From assembly GCA_964415965.1 (NCBI GenBank), contig CAYQCK010000004.1:1-64000 (forward strand): a DNA stretch of 64,000 nucleotides, in the 5' to 3' direction. The position numbers and the translations under genes were made by a program. Shown piece by piece: positions 49,646 through 57,259 of this stretch (positions are counted from its first letter, which is position 1; each line of letters starts with the position of its first letter). The DNA is from CAIKNB01 sp964415965 (GTDB lineage: Bacteria; Patescibacteriota; Patescibacteriia; 2-12-FULL-60-25). A model generated the notes under the pieces. It saw only the letters and a list, made by a program, of their open reading frames with translations. It had not been told where the DNA came from and did not search any database.

Positions 49646-50116
49646 TCAGGCGCGGCGCCGACGGATGACGGTCGGGATGTCCGGCGCTTCGGTTTGGCCA
49701 TCGGTTTTGAGGAGCGGACGGAAAGTCGATTTCCGCAGCGCGACTGTCTCCAGCGTGAACTGGAGCGTGATGCCGGCCACGGCCAAGCGGCCGGAACAGG
49801 GGATGGGCAGCGGCATGGTCCAGAGGCCTAGGCATTCTACGCCCTGGGCCGTGCCGTCAGCCCGGTATCCGGCCAGCGGTCGCGTCGTGCCGTCGACCGA
49901 CAGCTCGCCCTTCATGGCGTCCGTCAGGTGCAGCAGATAGCACCTGGCGACCCGGTCCCAGCTCAGGAGCGTGAACGCGAACAGCCCCTGGTCGCTGACC
50001 GTGATGGTGCAGCCAGCCAGGCTGCCAAGCGTGATGGTCGCCGCCGGTTCGGCGGCTAATTCCTCCTTCTCGCCGTCCGGCCGGAAAACCGTGATGCGGA
50101 GTCCAAGGTCCAGCAT
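49646..50116 (-). CDS. FHA-like beta-sandwich protein
   Basis: A 156-residue cytoplasmic protein with no signal peptide. Strand pattern RITVFRPDG, ATITLGSLAGCTITVS and KGELSVDGTTRPL, plus LAVAGITLQFTLETV, resembles the FHA-like domain at the N-terminus of AgmX/GltG-type proteins, a variant without the usual phosphothreonine-binding residues. The last 25 residues are basic and disordered (PDIPTVIRRRRA). It is upstream of the histidine phosphatase on the same strand but behind a terminator. The assignment is a fold-level guess; function unknown. Confidence 0.5.
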   Translation of the reverse strand: MLDLGLRITVFRPDGEKEELAAEPAATITLGSLAGCTITVSDQGLFAFTLLSWDRVARCYLLHLTDAMKGELSVDGTTRPLAGYRADGTAQGVECLGLWTMPLPIPCSGRLAVAGITLQFTLETVALRKSTFRPLLKTDGQTEAPDIPTVIRRRRA

Positions 50117-50199
50117 GTTTCCCCCTCTCTATACGTGGCTACCCCATGCTATGTCCGGATTGTCCGCTCCGCAATAGCTGTTCATTTTCCGACGCTCGA

Positions 50200-50205
50200 T
50201 ATAAT
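50200..50205 (+). promoter_or_regulatory. -10 box upstream of the 2H phosphoesterase
   Basis: Perfect TATAAT ending 12 bp before the ATG at 50218; the -35 (GCTGTT) is poor. The leader would be ~5 nt. Confidence 0.5.
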
Positions 50206-50217
50206 ATTGCCTCGCTT

Positions 50218-50754
50218 ATGAGGTTATTTATCGGCTATCGCCTGAAGGGTGATGATGAAGCGCGGGTTGATGCCTTGCGTCGGGATTTGGCTCTTAAGCA
50301 CTCGGTCCAGGCAGCTCTCAAGATACCGCCCCATTTCACGCTGCATTATCCTTTCGAGTCCGCGGACGTTTCCGCGATCGAGCGCTCCTTGGCTGAATTC
50401 GCGTCAGCCCAAGCGGCTTTCGGCATTGAGCTCAAAGGATTCGATTGCTTCGAGCCTGACGTCTGGTTCATCGACGTCGGTCATGAGCCGCGGCTGCAAT
50501 CCATCCGCGATGCCTTGAAGTCAGATTTGGCGGCGTTGGGCATCCAAGAGGAAAAAAGATTCCCTGATCCGTTCCATTTCCATGTCACGCTCGCCTACAA
50601 GGACCTGTCGCCGCAGGCGTTCTCCGCCATCGGCCGCGAACTGGCCGGACACCCGTTGCCCATCGGAACCTTGAACATAGACTCCATCAGCCTATTCGGG
50701 AAGGTTGATGATGCTTGGTCTGCTTTGCGTGATTTCCCGTTCACTCGGGGTTGA
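50218..50754 (+). CDS. 2H phosphoesterase / 2'-5' RNA ligase (LigT/ThpR) family protein
   Basis: The 178-residue protein has the two HxT/S-L motifs that define this superfamily: PPHFTLHYPF near residue 40 and FHFHVTLAY near 123. Members cleave 2',3'-cyclic phosphates or 2'-5' linkages, including RNA repair and tRNA-splicing intermediates. Start is the ATG at 50218 (MRLFIGYRLKG), right after a TATAAT box, which fits a nearly leaderless mRNA. The xer gene begins 14 bp after the stop, so the two are likely cotranscribed. Confidence 0.9.
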   Translation: MRLFIGYRLKGDDEARVDALRRDLALKHSVQAALKIPPHFTLHYPFESADVSAIERSLAEFASAQAAFGIELKGFDCFEPDVWFIDVGHEPRLQSIRDALKSDLAALGIQEEKRFPDPFHFHVTLAYKDLSPQAFSAIGRELAGHPLPIGTLNIDSISLFGKVDDAWSALRDFPFTRG

Positions 50755-50768
50755 AGCTTCATAGCCTT

Positions 50769-51707
50769 ATGCCAGACCGACAAATCTCCAAATACCTCCG
50801 CAAGTTCCTGGAATACCTCGAGATCGAGAAAGGCCGCTCGCCTTTGACGGTCCGGAACTACGAGTTCTATCTCCAGCGTTTCATTGACTGGGCCAAAGAC
50901 CCCGAAGTCGGTGACGTGGATTATGAGGTTGTGCGCCAGTACCGTCTTTATCTGAACCGCCTCGAGGATCCGAAGCGCGGCACCCTCAAGAAATCCACCC
51001 AGAACTACCATCTCATCGCTTTGCGCTCGTTCCTCAAATACCTGGCCCGCCATGACGTCTCCAGCCTCTCGCCGGAGAAGATCGAGTTGGCGCGGCAAGG
51101 CTCGCGCGACGTGTCGTTCCTGGATGCCGTCGATCTCGAGCGTCTCCTGTCGGCGCCGGAGAAATCCGACGTCTCGGACATCATCAAGGCGCGCGACCGC
51201 GCCATCCTGGAGCTGTTCTTCTCGACCGGCATGCGCGTTTCCGAGCTCGCTTCGCTCAAGAAAGACATGATCAACCTGGACCGCGAGGAATTCACCATCC
51301 GCGGGAAAGGCGACAAGACGCGCGTGGTCTTCCTGTCCAACCAGGCCCGCCATTTCCTCCGCGAGTACCTCAAGCGCCGCGACGACGGTTGTCCGTACTT
51401 GTTCGTGCGCCACGATCGGGCCAAGTCAGGAGCCGAGGTCGTCGGCGCCATTACGCCGCGGTCCATCGAGCGCTTGGTCCACCGCTACGCCGCCGCCGCC
51501 GGCATCCCCAAGAAAGTCTCGCCGCACACGCTCCGGCATTCCTTCGCGACGGATCTCCTGATGAACGGCGCCGATCTGCGCAGCGTCCAGGCCATGCTCG
51601 GCCATTCGAGCATCACCACGACCCAGATCTACACCCACGTCACCAACCAGCAGCTCAAAGAAGTCCACCAGGCATTCCACGCCCGGCGGCGCGAGGGGAG
51701 CGAGTGA
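50769..51707 (+). CDS. Tyrosine recombinase XerC/XerD-like
   Basis: A site-specific recombinase, probably resolving chromosome dimers at dif. 312 residues from the ATG at 50769 (MPDRQISKYLRKFLEYLEIEKGRSPLTVRNYEFYLQ region). The N-terminal SAM-like domain is complete. The catalytic domain has TGMRVSELASL (Arg, about 156), GKGDKTRVV (Lys), HTLRHSFATDLL (His/Arg, about 253-256) and LGHSSITTTQIYTHV (His and the Tyr nucleophile, about 279-288). Only one Xer-type gene is in the window. It ends just before the convergent phosphoesterase. A TTG at 50751 would add six residues; the ATG is preferred. Confidence 0.95.
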   Translation: MPDRQISKYLRKFLEYLEIEKGRSPLTVRNYEFYLQRFIDWAKDPEVGDVDYEVVRQYRLYLNRLEDPKRGTLKKSTQNYHLIALRSFLKYLARHDVSSLSPEKIELARQGSRDVSFLDAVDLERLLSAPEKSDVSDIIKARDRAILELFFSTGMRVSELASLKKDMINLDREEFTIRGKGDKTRVVFLSNQARHFLREYLKRRDDGCPYLFVRHDRAKSGAEVVGAITPRSIERLVHRYAAAAGIPKKVSPHTLRHSFATDLLMNGADLRSVQAMLGHSSITTTQIYTHVTNQQLKEVHQAFHARRREGSE

Positions 51708-51712
51708 GGCCG

Positions 51713-52453
51713 TTAGGCCGCTTTGGTTTCGATCCAGGTAGGCGGGCCGGTGAGCCTGCCTTTTTGGATGTCGAACAGGCGGAACCGACCGATTTTCGTC
51801 GACGAGCCGGCGTTATAGAGCGTCAGTCCGCGTCCTTGGCTCGTGAATTGCTTTTCCGTGGAGGCGTGGCGATGGCCGTGGAGCACCGAATCGCAATAGC
51901 CTTGGAGTTTGTCCAGCAGGTCTCGTCCGCGTTTGAGCTCGGCCGCGAACGGCAGCCGGAAGATGTCCGAGAACCATTCCAGCCACAGGTCTTCCGGCAG
52001 CGGGAGCAGATGGTGGTGCATGGCGACGGCCACGAAATCGGTGGCCGCGGCCTCTTTGGCCAAGGAGATGATTCTGCCGATCAGTCCGTCGTCCAGCTTG
52101 CCGTGTCCGGCATAGCGCCAGCGGTTGTGCGGTCCGGTCGTGTCCACGGATATCAAGCTGAAGCCTGGGAGTTTCGTCAGTTCGATGCGGTCGCGCATCA
52201 TGCGTTTCGCCGCTTCGTCATTTAGCCGGTCATGATTGCCGGGGACGAGCGAAATGCGGCCCGCGCGGTAGAGTTCCGCGAAGATGTTCTTGAAGAGGTC
52301 GAATTCCGCAGACAGCCCATGTTCGGTGATGTCGCCGGTGACGATTGCATGGTCGACGTTGCTTCTCAGGAGGGCGTCGCTCAACGCCAAAGCCATGGTC
52401 CGATGTTTGTCGGATTTCCCGAGATGCAGATCCGAGAGGTGGGCGAGGAGCAT
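51713..52453 (-). CDS. Calcineurin-like metallophosphoesterase
   Basis: A 246-residue metallophosphoesterase (CpdA/Icc-like). All five metal motifs are visible: LSDLHLG at the N-terminus, VTGDITEHG, VPGNHDRLND, VAMHHHLLP and VLHGHRHAS. The fold hydrolyses phosphodiesters such as cyclic nucleotides; the substrate is not decided by sequence. A TTGTAA-17-TATATT promoter (52468-52496) ends 14 bp before the ATG. Convergent with xer, separated by 5 bp, with no room for a terminator. Confidence 0.92.
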   Translation of the reverse strand: MLLAHLSDLHLGKSDKHRTMALALSDALLRSNVDHAIVTGDITEHGLSAEFDLFKNIFAELYRAGRISLVPGNHDRLNDEAAKRMMRDRIELTKLPGFSLISVDTTGPHNRWRYAGHGKLDDGLIGRIISLAKEAAATDFVAVAMHHHLLPLPEDLWLEWFSDIFRLPFAAELKRGRDLLDKLQGYCDSVLHGHRHASTEKQFTSQGRGLTLYNAGSSTKIGRFRLFDIQKGRLTGPPTWIETKAA

Positions 52454-52467
52454 GGTGTCTGCCGGAT

Positions 52468-52496
52468 AATATAAATCCGGCCTTCGATTATTACAA
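52468..52496 (-). promoter_or_regulatory. Promoter of the metallophosphoesterase
   Basis: TTGTAA (52491-52496), 17 bp, TATATT (52468-52473); leader about 8 nt. Confidence 0.65.
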
Positions 52497-52518
52497 AAAC
52501 GGCCGCGTTGGCGGCCGC
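52497..52518 (-). terminator. Terminator of tRNA-Arg(TCT)
   Basis: CGGCCGC/GCGGCCG stem with a 4-nt loop and TTTTTG on the minus strand. Confidence 0.85.
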
Positions 52519-52524
52519 TTTCGG

Positions 52525-52599
52525 TGGTGTCCCCGGATGGAATCGAACCATCATAACCAGCTTAGAAGGCTGGCGCTCTATCCATTGAGCTACAGGGAC
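52525..52599 (-). tRNA. tRNA-Arg (anticodon TCT)
   Basis: Acceptor GTCCCTG/CGGGGAC (one G-T pair) with encoded CCA. The anticodon stem CCAGC/GCTGG and loop CTTCTAA give TCT, which reads AGA. D- and T-arms standard. Divergent from tRNA-His. Confidence 0.95.
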
Positions 52600-52705
52600 G
52601 GACAGCACGGCGAATATATAGGAATGGGGGACTTGGGTCAATCGGCGGCCGCCCCTTGCCAAACCGATTTTTTTGCGGTATAAATACGCAGCGATTGAAC
52701 ACCAT

Positions 52706-52780
52706 GGTGGCCATGGTGAAGTGGTATCACAGCAGATTGTGGCTCTGCTATCACGGGTTCGACCCCCGTTGGCCACCCCA
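52706..52780 (+). tRNA. tRNA-His (anticodon GTG)
   Basis: Acceptor GTGGCCA/TGGCCAC plus the extra G at -1 facing C73, the identity hallmark of tRNA-His. Anticodon stem GCAGA/TCTGC with loop TTGTGGC. CCA encoded. Confidence 0.96.
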
Positions 52781-52782
52781 CG

Positions 52783-52814
52783 AAAAATCGACTTCCATCC
52801 AGGGGTCGATTTTT
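52783..52814 (+). terminator. Terminator of tRNA-His
   Basis: AAAAATCGAC/GTCGATTTTT stem with a 12-nt loop. Confidence 0.88.
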
Positions 52815-52918
52815 CATAATCGATTTGATTTTGCGTGTTTGGATGGCGATTGGTACAATCGTCGACAATGACAAGGATTTTCAGCGGATGCCGCATGTGC
52901 TGAAGCTGGTTTGTGGCT

Positions 52919-53020
52919 ATGAATGCGATTATCAGGAACTATCTTATCGTCGCGGCAAGCATTTTCATGCTTTTTTTTGGTTGTTGGCTTACGGTTTATG
53001 GCAAAAACAGATCGAAATAG
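52919..53020 (+). CDS. Small single-helix membrane peptide (hypothetical)
   Basis: A 33-codon frame, MNAIIRNYLIVAASIFMLFF onwards, with one strong membrane helix and a basic tail (YGKNRSK). Its TAG stop overlaps the next frame, which begins at the ATG at 52998. A TTGCGT-17-TACAAT promoter-like pair lies about 60 bp upstream (ending near 52858). No clear Shine-Dalgarno. The length and lack of a known homologue make this tentative; the composition and overlap make it worth listing. Confidence 0.3.
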   Translation: MNAIIRNYLIVAASIFMLFFGCWLTVYGKNRSK

Positions 53021-53192
53021 AGAGACAGAATCCTGGAGCCGTAAGGTGCGGCGGCATCTTCAGGAAGAGTTGTCCCGCGGGCTATGCGTGCTTGGCATCC
53101 CATACCGACGGTGGAACCAGTTGGCTGCCAGACGGCGTTTGCGCCAAATGGCCGCAATGATCAATTTAGATGTTGCTGTGGCGCATATTTGA
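52998..53192 (+). CDS. Small basic protein (hypothetical), overlapping the membrane peptide
   Basis: A 64-codon frame starting MAKTDRNRETESWSRKVRRH. Strongly basic with a coil-forming middle (RRWNQLAARRRLRQMAAMI) and a hydrophobic end. It overlaps the 33-residue membrane frame by 23 bp, suggesting coupled translation. I do not recognise a family. A weak hairpin AAACCCA/TGGGTTT follows. It could be an antitoxin- or RNA-binding-like protein, but that is speculation. Confidence 0.3.
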   Translation: MAKTDRNRETESWSRKVRRHLQEELSRGLCVLGIPYRRWNQLAARRRLRQMAAMINLDVAVAHI

Positions 53193-53244
53193 AACCCATT
53201 AAAATCCGACGCAAAACGTGGGTTTTGTTATCCTACAAAGTAAT

Positions 53245-53757
53245 ATGTTTAAACTCCGTACGGTCTATAAGGACCAAGGCATCCATCTCCAGGTGACGGA
53301 CAACCCTCGTTCCTGGGCCATAAAAGTCCGGCCGGCCGCTAACCTCATTCCTGTGACCGACAAGGGCAAAATCCTCATCCAGCACGAATACAAGTCGAAC
53401 GTGAAGAAGTGGATTTGGACTTTCCCCGGTGGGATGGTCGAGGACGGCGAGACCGCGGTCCAGGCGGCCAAGCGCGAGAGCGCCGAGGAGCTGGGTATCG
53501 TCCCCCGCAGGACCAAGGTCATCCATGTCGTCCGGACGGTATTCCCCGAAACCAGCGTGACGTTCGTCCTCGGCTTCGGGCTCAAGAAGGTCCCCAAAAA
53601 AGACTGGGCTACGGAAAGGATCGGCGCGGTCAAAGAGTTGTCCCTGGAAGAACTGGAGAAGCTCGCCCGGAGCGGCGCCATCAGCGATCCACGGATGGAG
53701 GTCGCGGTCTATCGGCTATGCGACGCAGTGGATGCAGGAAAGATAAGTCTTAGATGA
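53245..53757 (+). CDS. Nudix hydrolase (ADP-ribose pyrophosphatase-like)
   Basis: A 170-residue Nudix enzyme. The Nudix box GGMVEDGETAVQAAKRESAE followed by ELGI matches Gx5Ex7REUxEExGU exactly (about residues 72-94). The preceding HEYKSNVKKWIWTFPGG is the pattern of the ADP-sugar pyrophosphatase (NudF/YffH) branch, so ADP-ribose or a related nucleoside diphosphate sugar is the likely substrate. Start at the ATG at 53245 (MFKLRTVYKDQG). Monocistronic by spacing; the yerC-like gene has its own promoter. Confidence 0.93.
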   Translation: MFKLRTVYKDQGIHLQVTDNPRSWAIKVRPAANLIPVTDKGKILIQHEYKSNVKKWIWTFPGGMVEDGETAVQAAKRESAEELGIVPRRTKVIHVVRTVFPETSVTFVLGFGLKKVPKKDWATERIGAVKELSLEELEKLARSGAISDPRMEVAVYRLCDAVDAGKISLR

Positions 53758-53823
53758 ACCATGATAATCATGGGGAGCTGAAAACAGCGCCCCATGTTGA
53801 GGTAGGTCGGAAGCGTGTGTTGT

Positions 53824-53852
53824 TTGACGCTATCGCTTTACTGTGCTAAAGT
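53824..53852 (+). promoter_or_regulatory. Promoter of the yerC-like gene (leaderless)
   Basis: TTGACG (53824-53829), 17 bp, TAAAGT (53847-53852). The ATG at 53859 coincides with the expected transcription start. Confidence 0.75.
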
Positions 53853-53858
53853 ACTTGC

Positions 53859-54158
53859 ATGACCTCGACCGAGTCCTTATATGCGGCCATCCTCAGCTTG
53901 GAAAACCCGGACGAAGCCCGGCGGTTTTTTCGAGATTTGCTGACTGAAGAGGAGATTGCGGAGTTTTCCATGCGCTGGAAAGTCGCGCGTCTTTTGGACG
54001 AGGGTATCCCATACGTCGCGATCCAGGCCAAGACAGGCGTCAGCTCAACGACCGTCGCGCGCATTTCACGCTGGCTCAAAAGCGGTAGGGGCGGTTACCG
54101 TCTCGTTTTGGACCGGCTGCACCATACCCGCCCCTCTCCTGAGAAGCGGCGTATTTGA
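53859..54158 (+). CDS. YerC/YecD-type TrpR-like transcriptional regulator
   Basis: A 99-residue helix-turn-helix protein of the TrpR/YerC-YecD family. LTEEEIAEFSMRWKVARLLDEG forms the first helices, followed by IPYVAIQAKTGVSSTTVARI with the HTH, and the basic SRWLKSGRGGYRLVLDRL end. In Firmicutes these proteins are poorly characterised DNA-binding regulators. The promoter ends 6 bp before the ATG, so the mRNA is leaderless. A CCC(TT)CTCTCGAGAG/GGG hairpin follows. Confidence 0.9.
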   Translation: MTSTESLYAAILSLENPDEARRFFRDLLTEEEIAEFSMRWKVARLLDEGIPYVAIQAKTGVSSTTVARISRWLKSGRGGYRLVLDRLHHTRPSPEKRRI

Positions 54159-54180
54159 TTGAAGGCTATGGCCTTCCGAA

Positions 54181-54206
54181 GCCCTTCTCTCGAGAGGGGT
54201 TCTTTG
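54181..54206 (+). terminator. Probable terminator of the yerC-like gene
   Basis: CCC..CTCTC/GAGAGGGG stem around TCGA, with TTCTTTG following; moderate quality. Confidence 0.55.
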
Positions 54207-54235
54207 TTTGGGATAACTCATAAACAACTGATCGT

Positions 54236-54781
54236 ATGAATCTGAATCGCAGAATCCAAATCGGCGTCATGGGCTCGTGCTCAGACCTCAAGTACTCGCA
54301 GGATATCCAATATTTAGCCGAACGAATCGGCGAGGAAATCGCCAAGGCCGGCGCGATATTGCTGTTCGGGGCAGAAAAAGATTTTGACTCGCTGTCGTCG
54401 GCCGCTTGCCGCGGGGCTAAGCGGTCGAATGGACTGGCGATCGGGGTTACCTACGGTCCAACCATCGACGGGGTAGTCGAGGAACGGGCTGATGCGGTCA
54501 TCACGGCCGGTATGGGTCGTGGAGGCGGGCGGGAATTCGTGCTTGTTTCGTCTTGCGACGCCATCATCTGCTTGAACGGCGGATCCGGCACGCTCACCGA
54601 GATGGCCATCGCCTACCAGGCGAATATCCCGATCGTCGCGTTGAAGGGGACCGGCGGATGGTCCGAACGTTTGGCCGGTTCGTTCTTGGATGCGCGTGAA
54701 AGGGTCAGGGTAGAAACCGCCGACACGCCCGCGGCCGCGGTCGCGATGGCTATCAATAAGGCGCTGGAAAGATATGGCTGA
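54236..54781 (+). CDS. SLOG/LOG-like (TIGR00725-type) nucleotide-binding protein
   Basis: A 181-residue Rossmann-fold protein. QIGVMGSCSD near the N-terminus, AKAGAILLFGAEKDFDSLSS, GMGRGGGREFVLVSSCDAII and CLNGGSGTLTEMAIAY are the SLOG-superfamily landmarks, the last being the GGxGTxxE motif. LOG members cleave nucleoside monophosphates to a free base and ribose-5-phosphate; other SLOG proteins sense nucleotide-derived ligands. First gene of a three-gene run; the PfkB gene overlaps it by 8 bp. The substrate is not known. Confidence 0.88.
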   Translation: MNLNRRIQIGVMGSCSDLKYSQDIQYLAERIGEEIAKAGAILLFGAEKDFDSLSSAACRGAKRSNGLAIGVTYGPTIDGVVEERADAVITAGMGRGGGREFVLVSSCDAIICLNGGSGTLTEMAIAYQANIPIVALKGTGGWSERLAGSFLDARERVRVETADTPAAAVAMAINKALERYG

Positions 54782-55502
54782 CGATAAACTTATCGTCGCC
54801 TCCACGGCCGCCGAAGACCGTCTTTGCGACGGAAGCGGCAGGCTCCTGCGCCGCCAAGCCGGCGGACCGCTATTTTTCATCCATCGCGCCCTGATGCAAG
54901 AGGGATTGTCTCACGTTGTCAGCGCTCCGGCGGAATACGCTTCGGTCGATATCCGGTTGCGCGAGGGTAAAGAGGTGGGGAGAGTGACGTTCGTTCCCGA
55001 TCATCCGTTTAGTTGGCGGGATATCGTTTCGGACAACGTGCTTATCTCGACGCTCTTGGAGGAGGTCTCTTTGGTCGGGGCCAAAGCCTACCGCGGCCGC
55101 ATCTTCCTGGATGCGCAGGGTTACGTCAGGTCGGCGAGGTTGTCCCGGCGTCCATGGCCAATGGCCGATGGATCGTGGCCGTCGGTCTTTTGCCTAAAGG
55201 CGACCGAAGAGGAGTGCGCCTACACCGATGCGCGTTTCATCGAAGACCAAAAAAGACGCATCCTGCTCGTGACGCGCGGAGCGCGCGGTGTGGCGGGTTG
55301 GGCTTATGGCGTCGGATTCGGCGCGGAGCCCGATCGCGTGCTTCGTCCTTCGGATACCCTCGGGGCCGGGGATTCGTTTTTCGCGTATTTCGTGGCTGGA
55401 ATCATCAGGAACCTCTCCGTCCGCCAGAGTGTCCGTCGAGCCGTGGCCAAGACGTCCGGTTTTTTGGCCGCCAAAAGGCATCACGCCCCCTTTCCCTTGT
55501 AG
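54774..55502 (+). CDS. PfkB/ribokinase family kinase (short)
   Basis: A 242-residue kinase, shorter than the usual ~300. The C-terminal PfkB signature DTLGAGDSFFAYFVAGII (with the catalytic Asp of the GAGD motif, about residue 200) is intact, and LVTRGARGVAGWAYG fits the preceding ATP-binding strand. The N-terminal substrate-binding part is divergent (GGPLFFIHRALMQEGLSHV), so the sugar or nucleoside substrate cannot be named. It overlaps the SLOG gene by 8 bp and sits about 100 bp before the phosphoribosyltransferase-like gene. Confidence 0.85.
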   Translation: MADDKLIVASTAAEDRLCDGSGRLLRRQAGGPLFFIHRALMQEGLSHVVSAPAEYASVDIRLREGKEVGRVTFVPDHPFSWRDIVSDNVLISTLLEEVSLVGAKAYRGRIFLDAQGYVRSARLSRRPWPMADGSWPSVFCLKATEEECAYTDARFIEDQKRRILLVTRGARGVAGWAYGVGFGAEPDRVLRPSDTLGAGDSFFAYFVAGIIRNLSVRQSVRRAVAKTSGFLAAKRHHAPFPL

Positions 55503-55603
55503 GAAGGGGTCGGCTGCTATGTGTTCCACAAGGCCTCCGTCCCCTCCCTGCAAGTCCTGCAGGGAGTCGTTCATTGGAAAATGTGTTGGATCGGAGGTTG
55601 GCC

Positions 55604-56452
55604 ATGGGTCCGTACGTAGTCTCGTCTGATCTCGGGATCGTCTGGTCGCGTTATGCCGGTCGGGGATTCTCCCGCCAAGCCCTGGATGGGTTCCGCGATG
55701 AGTGCCGAACGGTGTTGCGGCGGTCTTTCGGGGCATGCGACTGGGTCCCCGAAGAGGAGCTTGTCGCCGGCATGCATCAGCTCCTTTTGCGGCGATCCGC
55801 GCCGATCGTTAGCCTTGATGCCGCATATACGTCAATCGGCGTTCCGCTCGATATTACGCGTCTCGTGGATGCGTCCGGTCAGGATGTCGGCTTTGGCGAT
55901 CGGCGCGGTGGACAACGTTCGCTGGCGTATGCCGTCACCCAGGCAGCCGCCGACCTTTGCGCCAAGGAGGCGGTTCTGGTTGATGATGTGATATTCAGCG
56001 GAGCTCTTCTCGAGGCGCTGGTCGGTTTATTCGCCCGTGTCGGCATCAGGGTCATCGGGGCTTGCGCCGGGATCGCCGTCCAGGACGGCGCGGCGCGGCT
56101 GGAGAGTTTGGGTTGCGAGGTGTGGGCCGTGCGCCGTTACGAGGAAGTCTTGGATGAGGTTTGCGAACGTGATTTTTTGCCCGGAGCGCCTCTTTCGGGC
56201 CGCACGGTGGCCGGATTCGTGAATACCGGCATGCCGTATCTCAGGCCGTTCGGTCGCGCGGAACAATGGGCGTCATTCCCGCCGGACCGAGCCGCCGCCA
56301 TGTCAAAGCGGTTCTTGATCGCCGGCCAAAAGCTTTACCGCTCGCTTGGCGACATCAGATGCGGGGATTTGCCTCGTCGCATCTTCGGCGTCCGCGCTGA
56401 CGCTGCTCCGATTGCCGATGTGTTTTCTTCGGCTATCCGCCGTCTTGAGTGA
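55604..56452 (+). CDS. Phosphoribosyltransferase-like protein
   Basis: A 282-residue protein whose middle carries a PRTase-like PRPP-binding loop: AVLVDDVIFSGALLEALVGLF (about residues 125-145), the VLVDDVxxTGxTL pattern, with Ser-Gly in place of Thr-Gly. The N-terminal ~110 residues (VVSSDLGIVWSRYAGRGFSR) and the C-terminal ~100 are unrecognised. The ATG at 55604 is chosen because of a GGAGG Shine-Dalgarno 7 bp upstream. Third gene of the SLOG-PfkB run, ending at a terminator shared with the convergent lysozyme-like gene. Function in base or nucleoside salvage is inference. Confidence 0.7.
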   Translation: MGPYVVSSDLGIVWSRYAGRGFSRQALDGFRDECRTVLRRSFGACDWVPEEELVAGMHQLLLRRSAPIVSLDAAYTSIGVPLDITRLVDASGQDVGFGDRRGGQRSLAYAVTQAAADLCAKEAVLVDDVIFSGALLEALVGLFARVGIRVIGACAGIAVQDGAARLESLGCEVWAVRRYEEVLDEVCERDFLPGAPLSGRTVAGFVNTGMPYLRPFGRAEQWASFPPDRAAAMSKRFLIAGQKLYRSLGDIRCGDLPRRIFGVRADAAPIADVFSSAIRRLE

Positions 56453-56517
56453 GTTGGCGCGGTGCCGCGGATGATTCCCCGGCGCCTCGTCGGCCAAACT
56501 CGCGCCGCCCTTATACC

Positions 56518-56547
56518 AAAACAGCGCCCCTCGTGGAGCGCTGTTTT
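56518..56547. terminator. Bidirectional terminator between PRTase-like and lysozyme-like genes
   Basis: AAAACAGCGC/GCGCTGTTTT stem with a 10-nt loop. Confidence 0.9.
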
Positions 56548-56557
56548 CATCTTTCGT

Positions 56558-57172
56558 TTATTTCATCGCCAGCTGGATCGGCGCGGCCTGTTTGACGGCC
56601 AGCGGTTTGCTCCAGAGGTTGCGGCCGTTGCGGAAGGCTTTGGCCGCATAGCCGTTGCCGACGTTGCAGCTGTTGTGGCACTGCACGGCATACGCGACGT
56701 ACCGCGGATAGCTGTTCTTCTCGAGATAGTCGAGCGTCCAGTTGGACGAGCAGACCAGGTCCTCGGCGCATCCGATGGTGATGTTGTGCAGGCGGTAATG
56801 GATCTGGAAGTAGCCGCGCGCCCGGCCGTTATCGCCGATGACGGTCGAGCGGTTCGAGGACTCGTTCCAGAGCATGCCTAACAGCGTCTTGGCGCAGTCT
56901 TCGCCGTAGCCGCGGTTTTCGCAGACCTTGAGCAGGACCTGTTGGACGGTCGGCAGGCCGGATTCCGCGACCGGTTGTCCGGTCGAGATCGTCTCCGAGG
57001 ATTCGTCCAACGGTACCGTCAGGACGGGTTCGGGCTGGCTGGCCAGCACGTCCATCATGGCGGCTTGGGCGGTCGGGACCTGGGAATTGGTCAAACCGAC
57101 GATCAAGGCCAACACCGCCAAGGCTTTGCGCTGGCTGATGGTCACTTTGTAGGCGTTGGTGAGTAGCTTCAT
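56558..57172 (-). CDS. Secreted lysozyme-like / lytic transglycosylase-fold protein
   Basis: A 204-residue secreted protein. The signal peptide (NAYKVTISQRKALAVLALIV...AQAA, about 1-38) is homologous to that of the 3D-domain protein at 26268. After a short linker, residues ~85-195 form a lysozyme-like domain. It contains LLGMLWNESSNRSTVIGD (Glu in the position of the catalytic acid), ARGYFQIHYRLHN and AVQCHNSCNVGNGYAAKA, with several cysteines that likely form disulfides. It could cleave the cell's own or a neighbour's peptidoglycan. Promoter at 57223-57251, conserved element at 57260-57288. Confidence 0.82.
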   Translation of the reverse strand: MKLLTNAYKVTISQRKALAVLALIVGLTNSQVPTAQAAMMDVLASQPEPVLTVPLDESSETISTGQPVAESGLPTVQQVLLKVCENRGYGEDCAKTLLGMLWNESSNRSTVIGDNGRARGYFQIHYRLHNITIGCAEDLVCSSNWTLDYLEKNSYPRYVAYAVQCHNSCNVGNGYAAKAFRNGRNLWSKPLAVKQAAPIQLAMK

Positions 57173-57222
57173 AGATTTGGGTCCTGATCCGGTCCCTGAC
57201 GGGCTTGCGGACTAGGAGAGTC

Positions 57223-57251
57223 ATTACACCATATTTTGTCGTTTTTGTCAA
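57223..57251 (-). promoter_or_regulatory. Promoter of the lysozyme-like gene
   Basis: TTGACA (57246-57251), 17 bp, TGTAAT (57223-57228) on the minus strand; leader about 45 nt. Confidence 0.75.
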
Positions 57252-57259
57252 CGGGGTAA

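Noticed and set aside
55013..55603. Long N-terminal extension of the PRTase-like gene
   Set aside because: It overlaps the PfkB gene in another frame and is arginine-rich shadow sequence; the GGAGG site before 55604 marks the real start.
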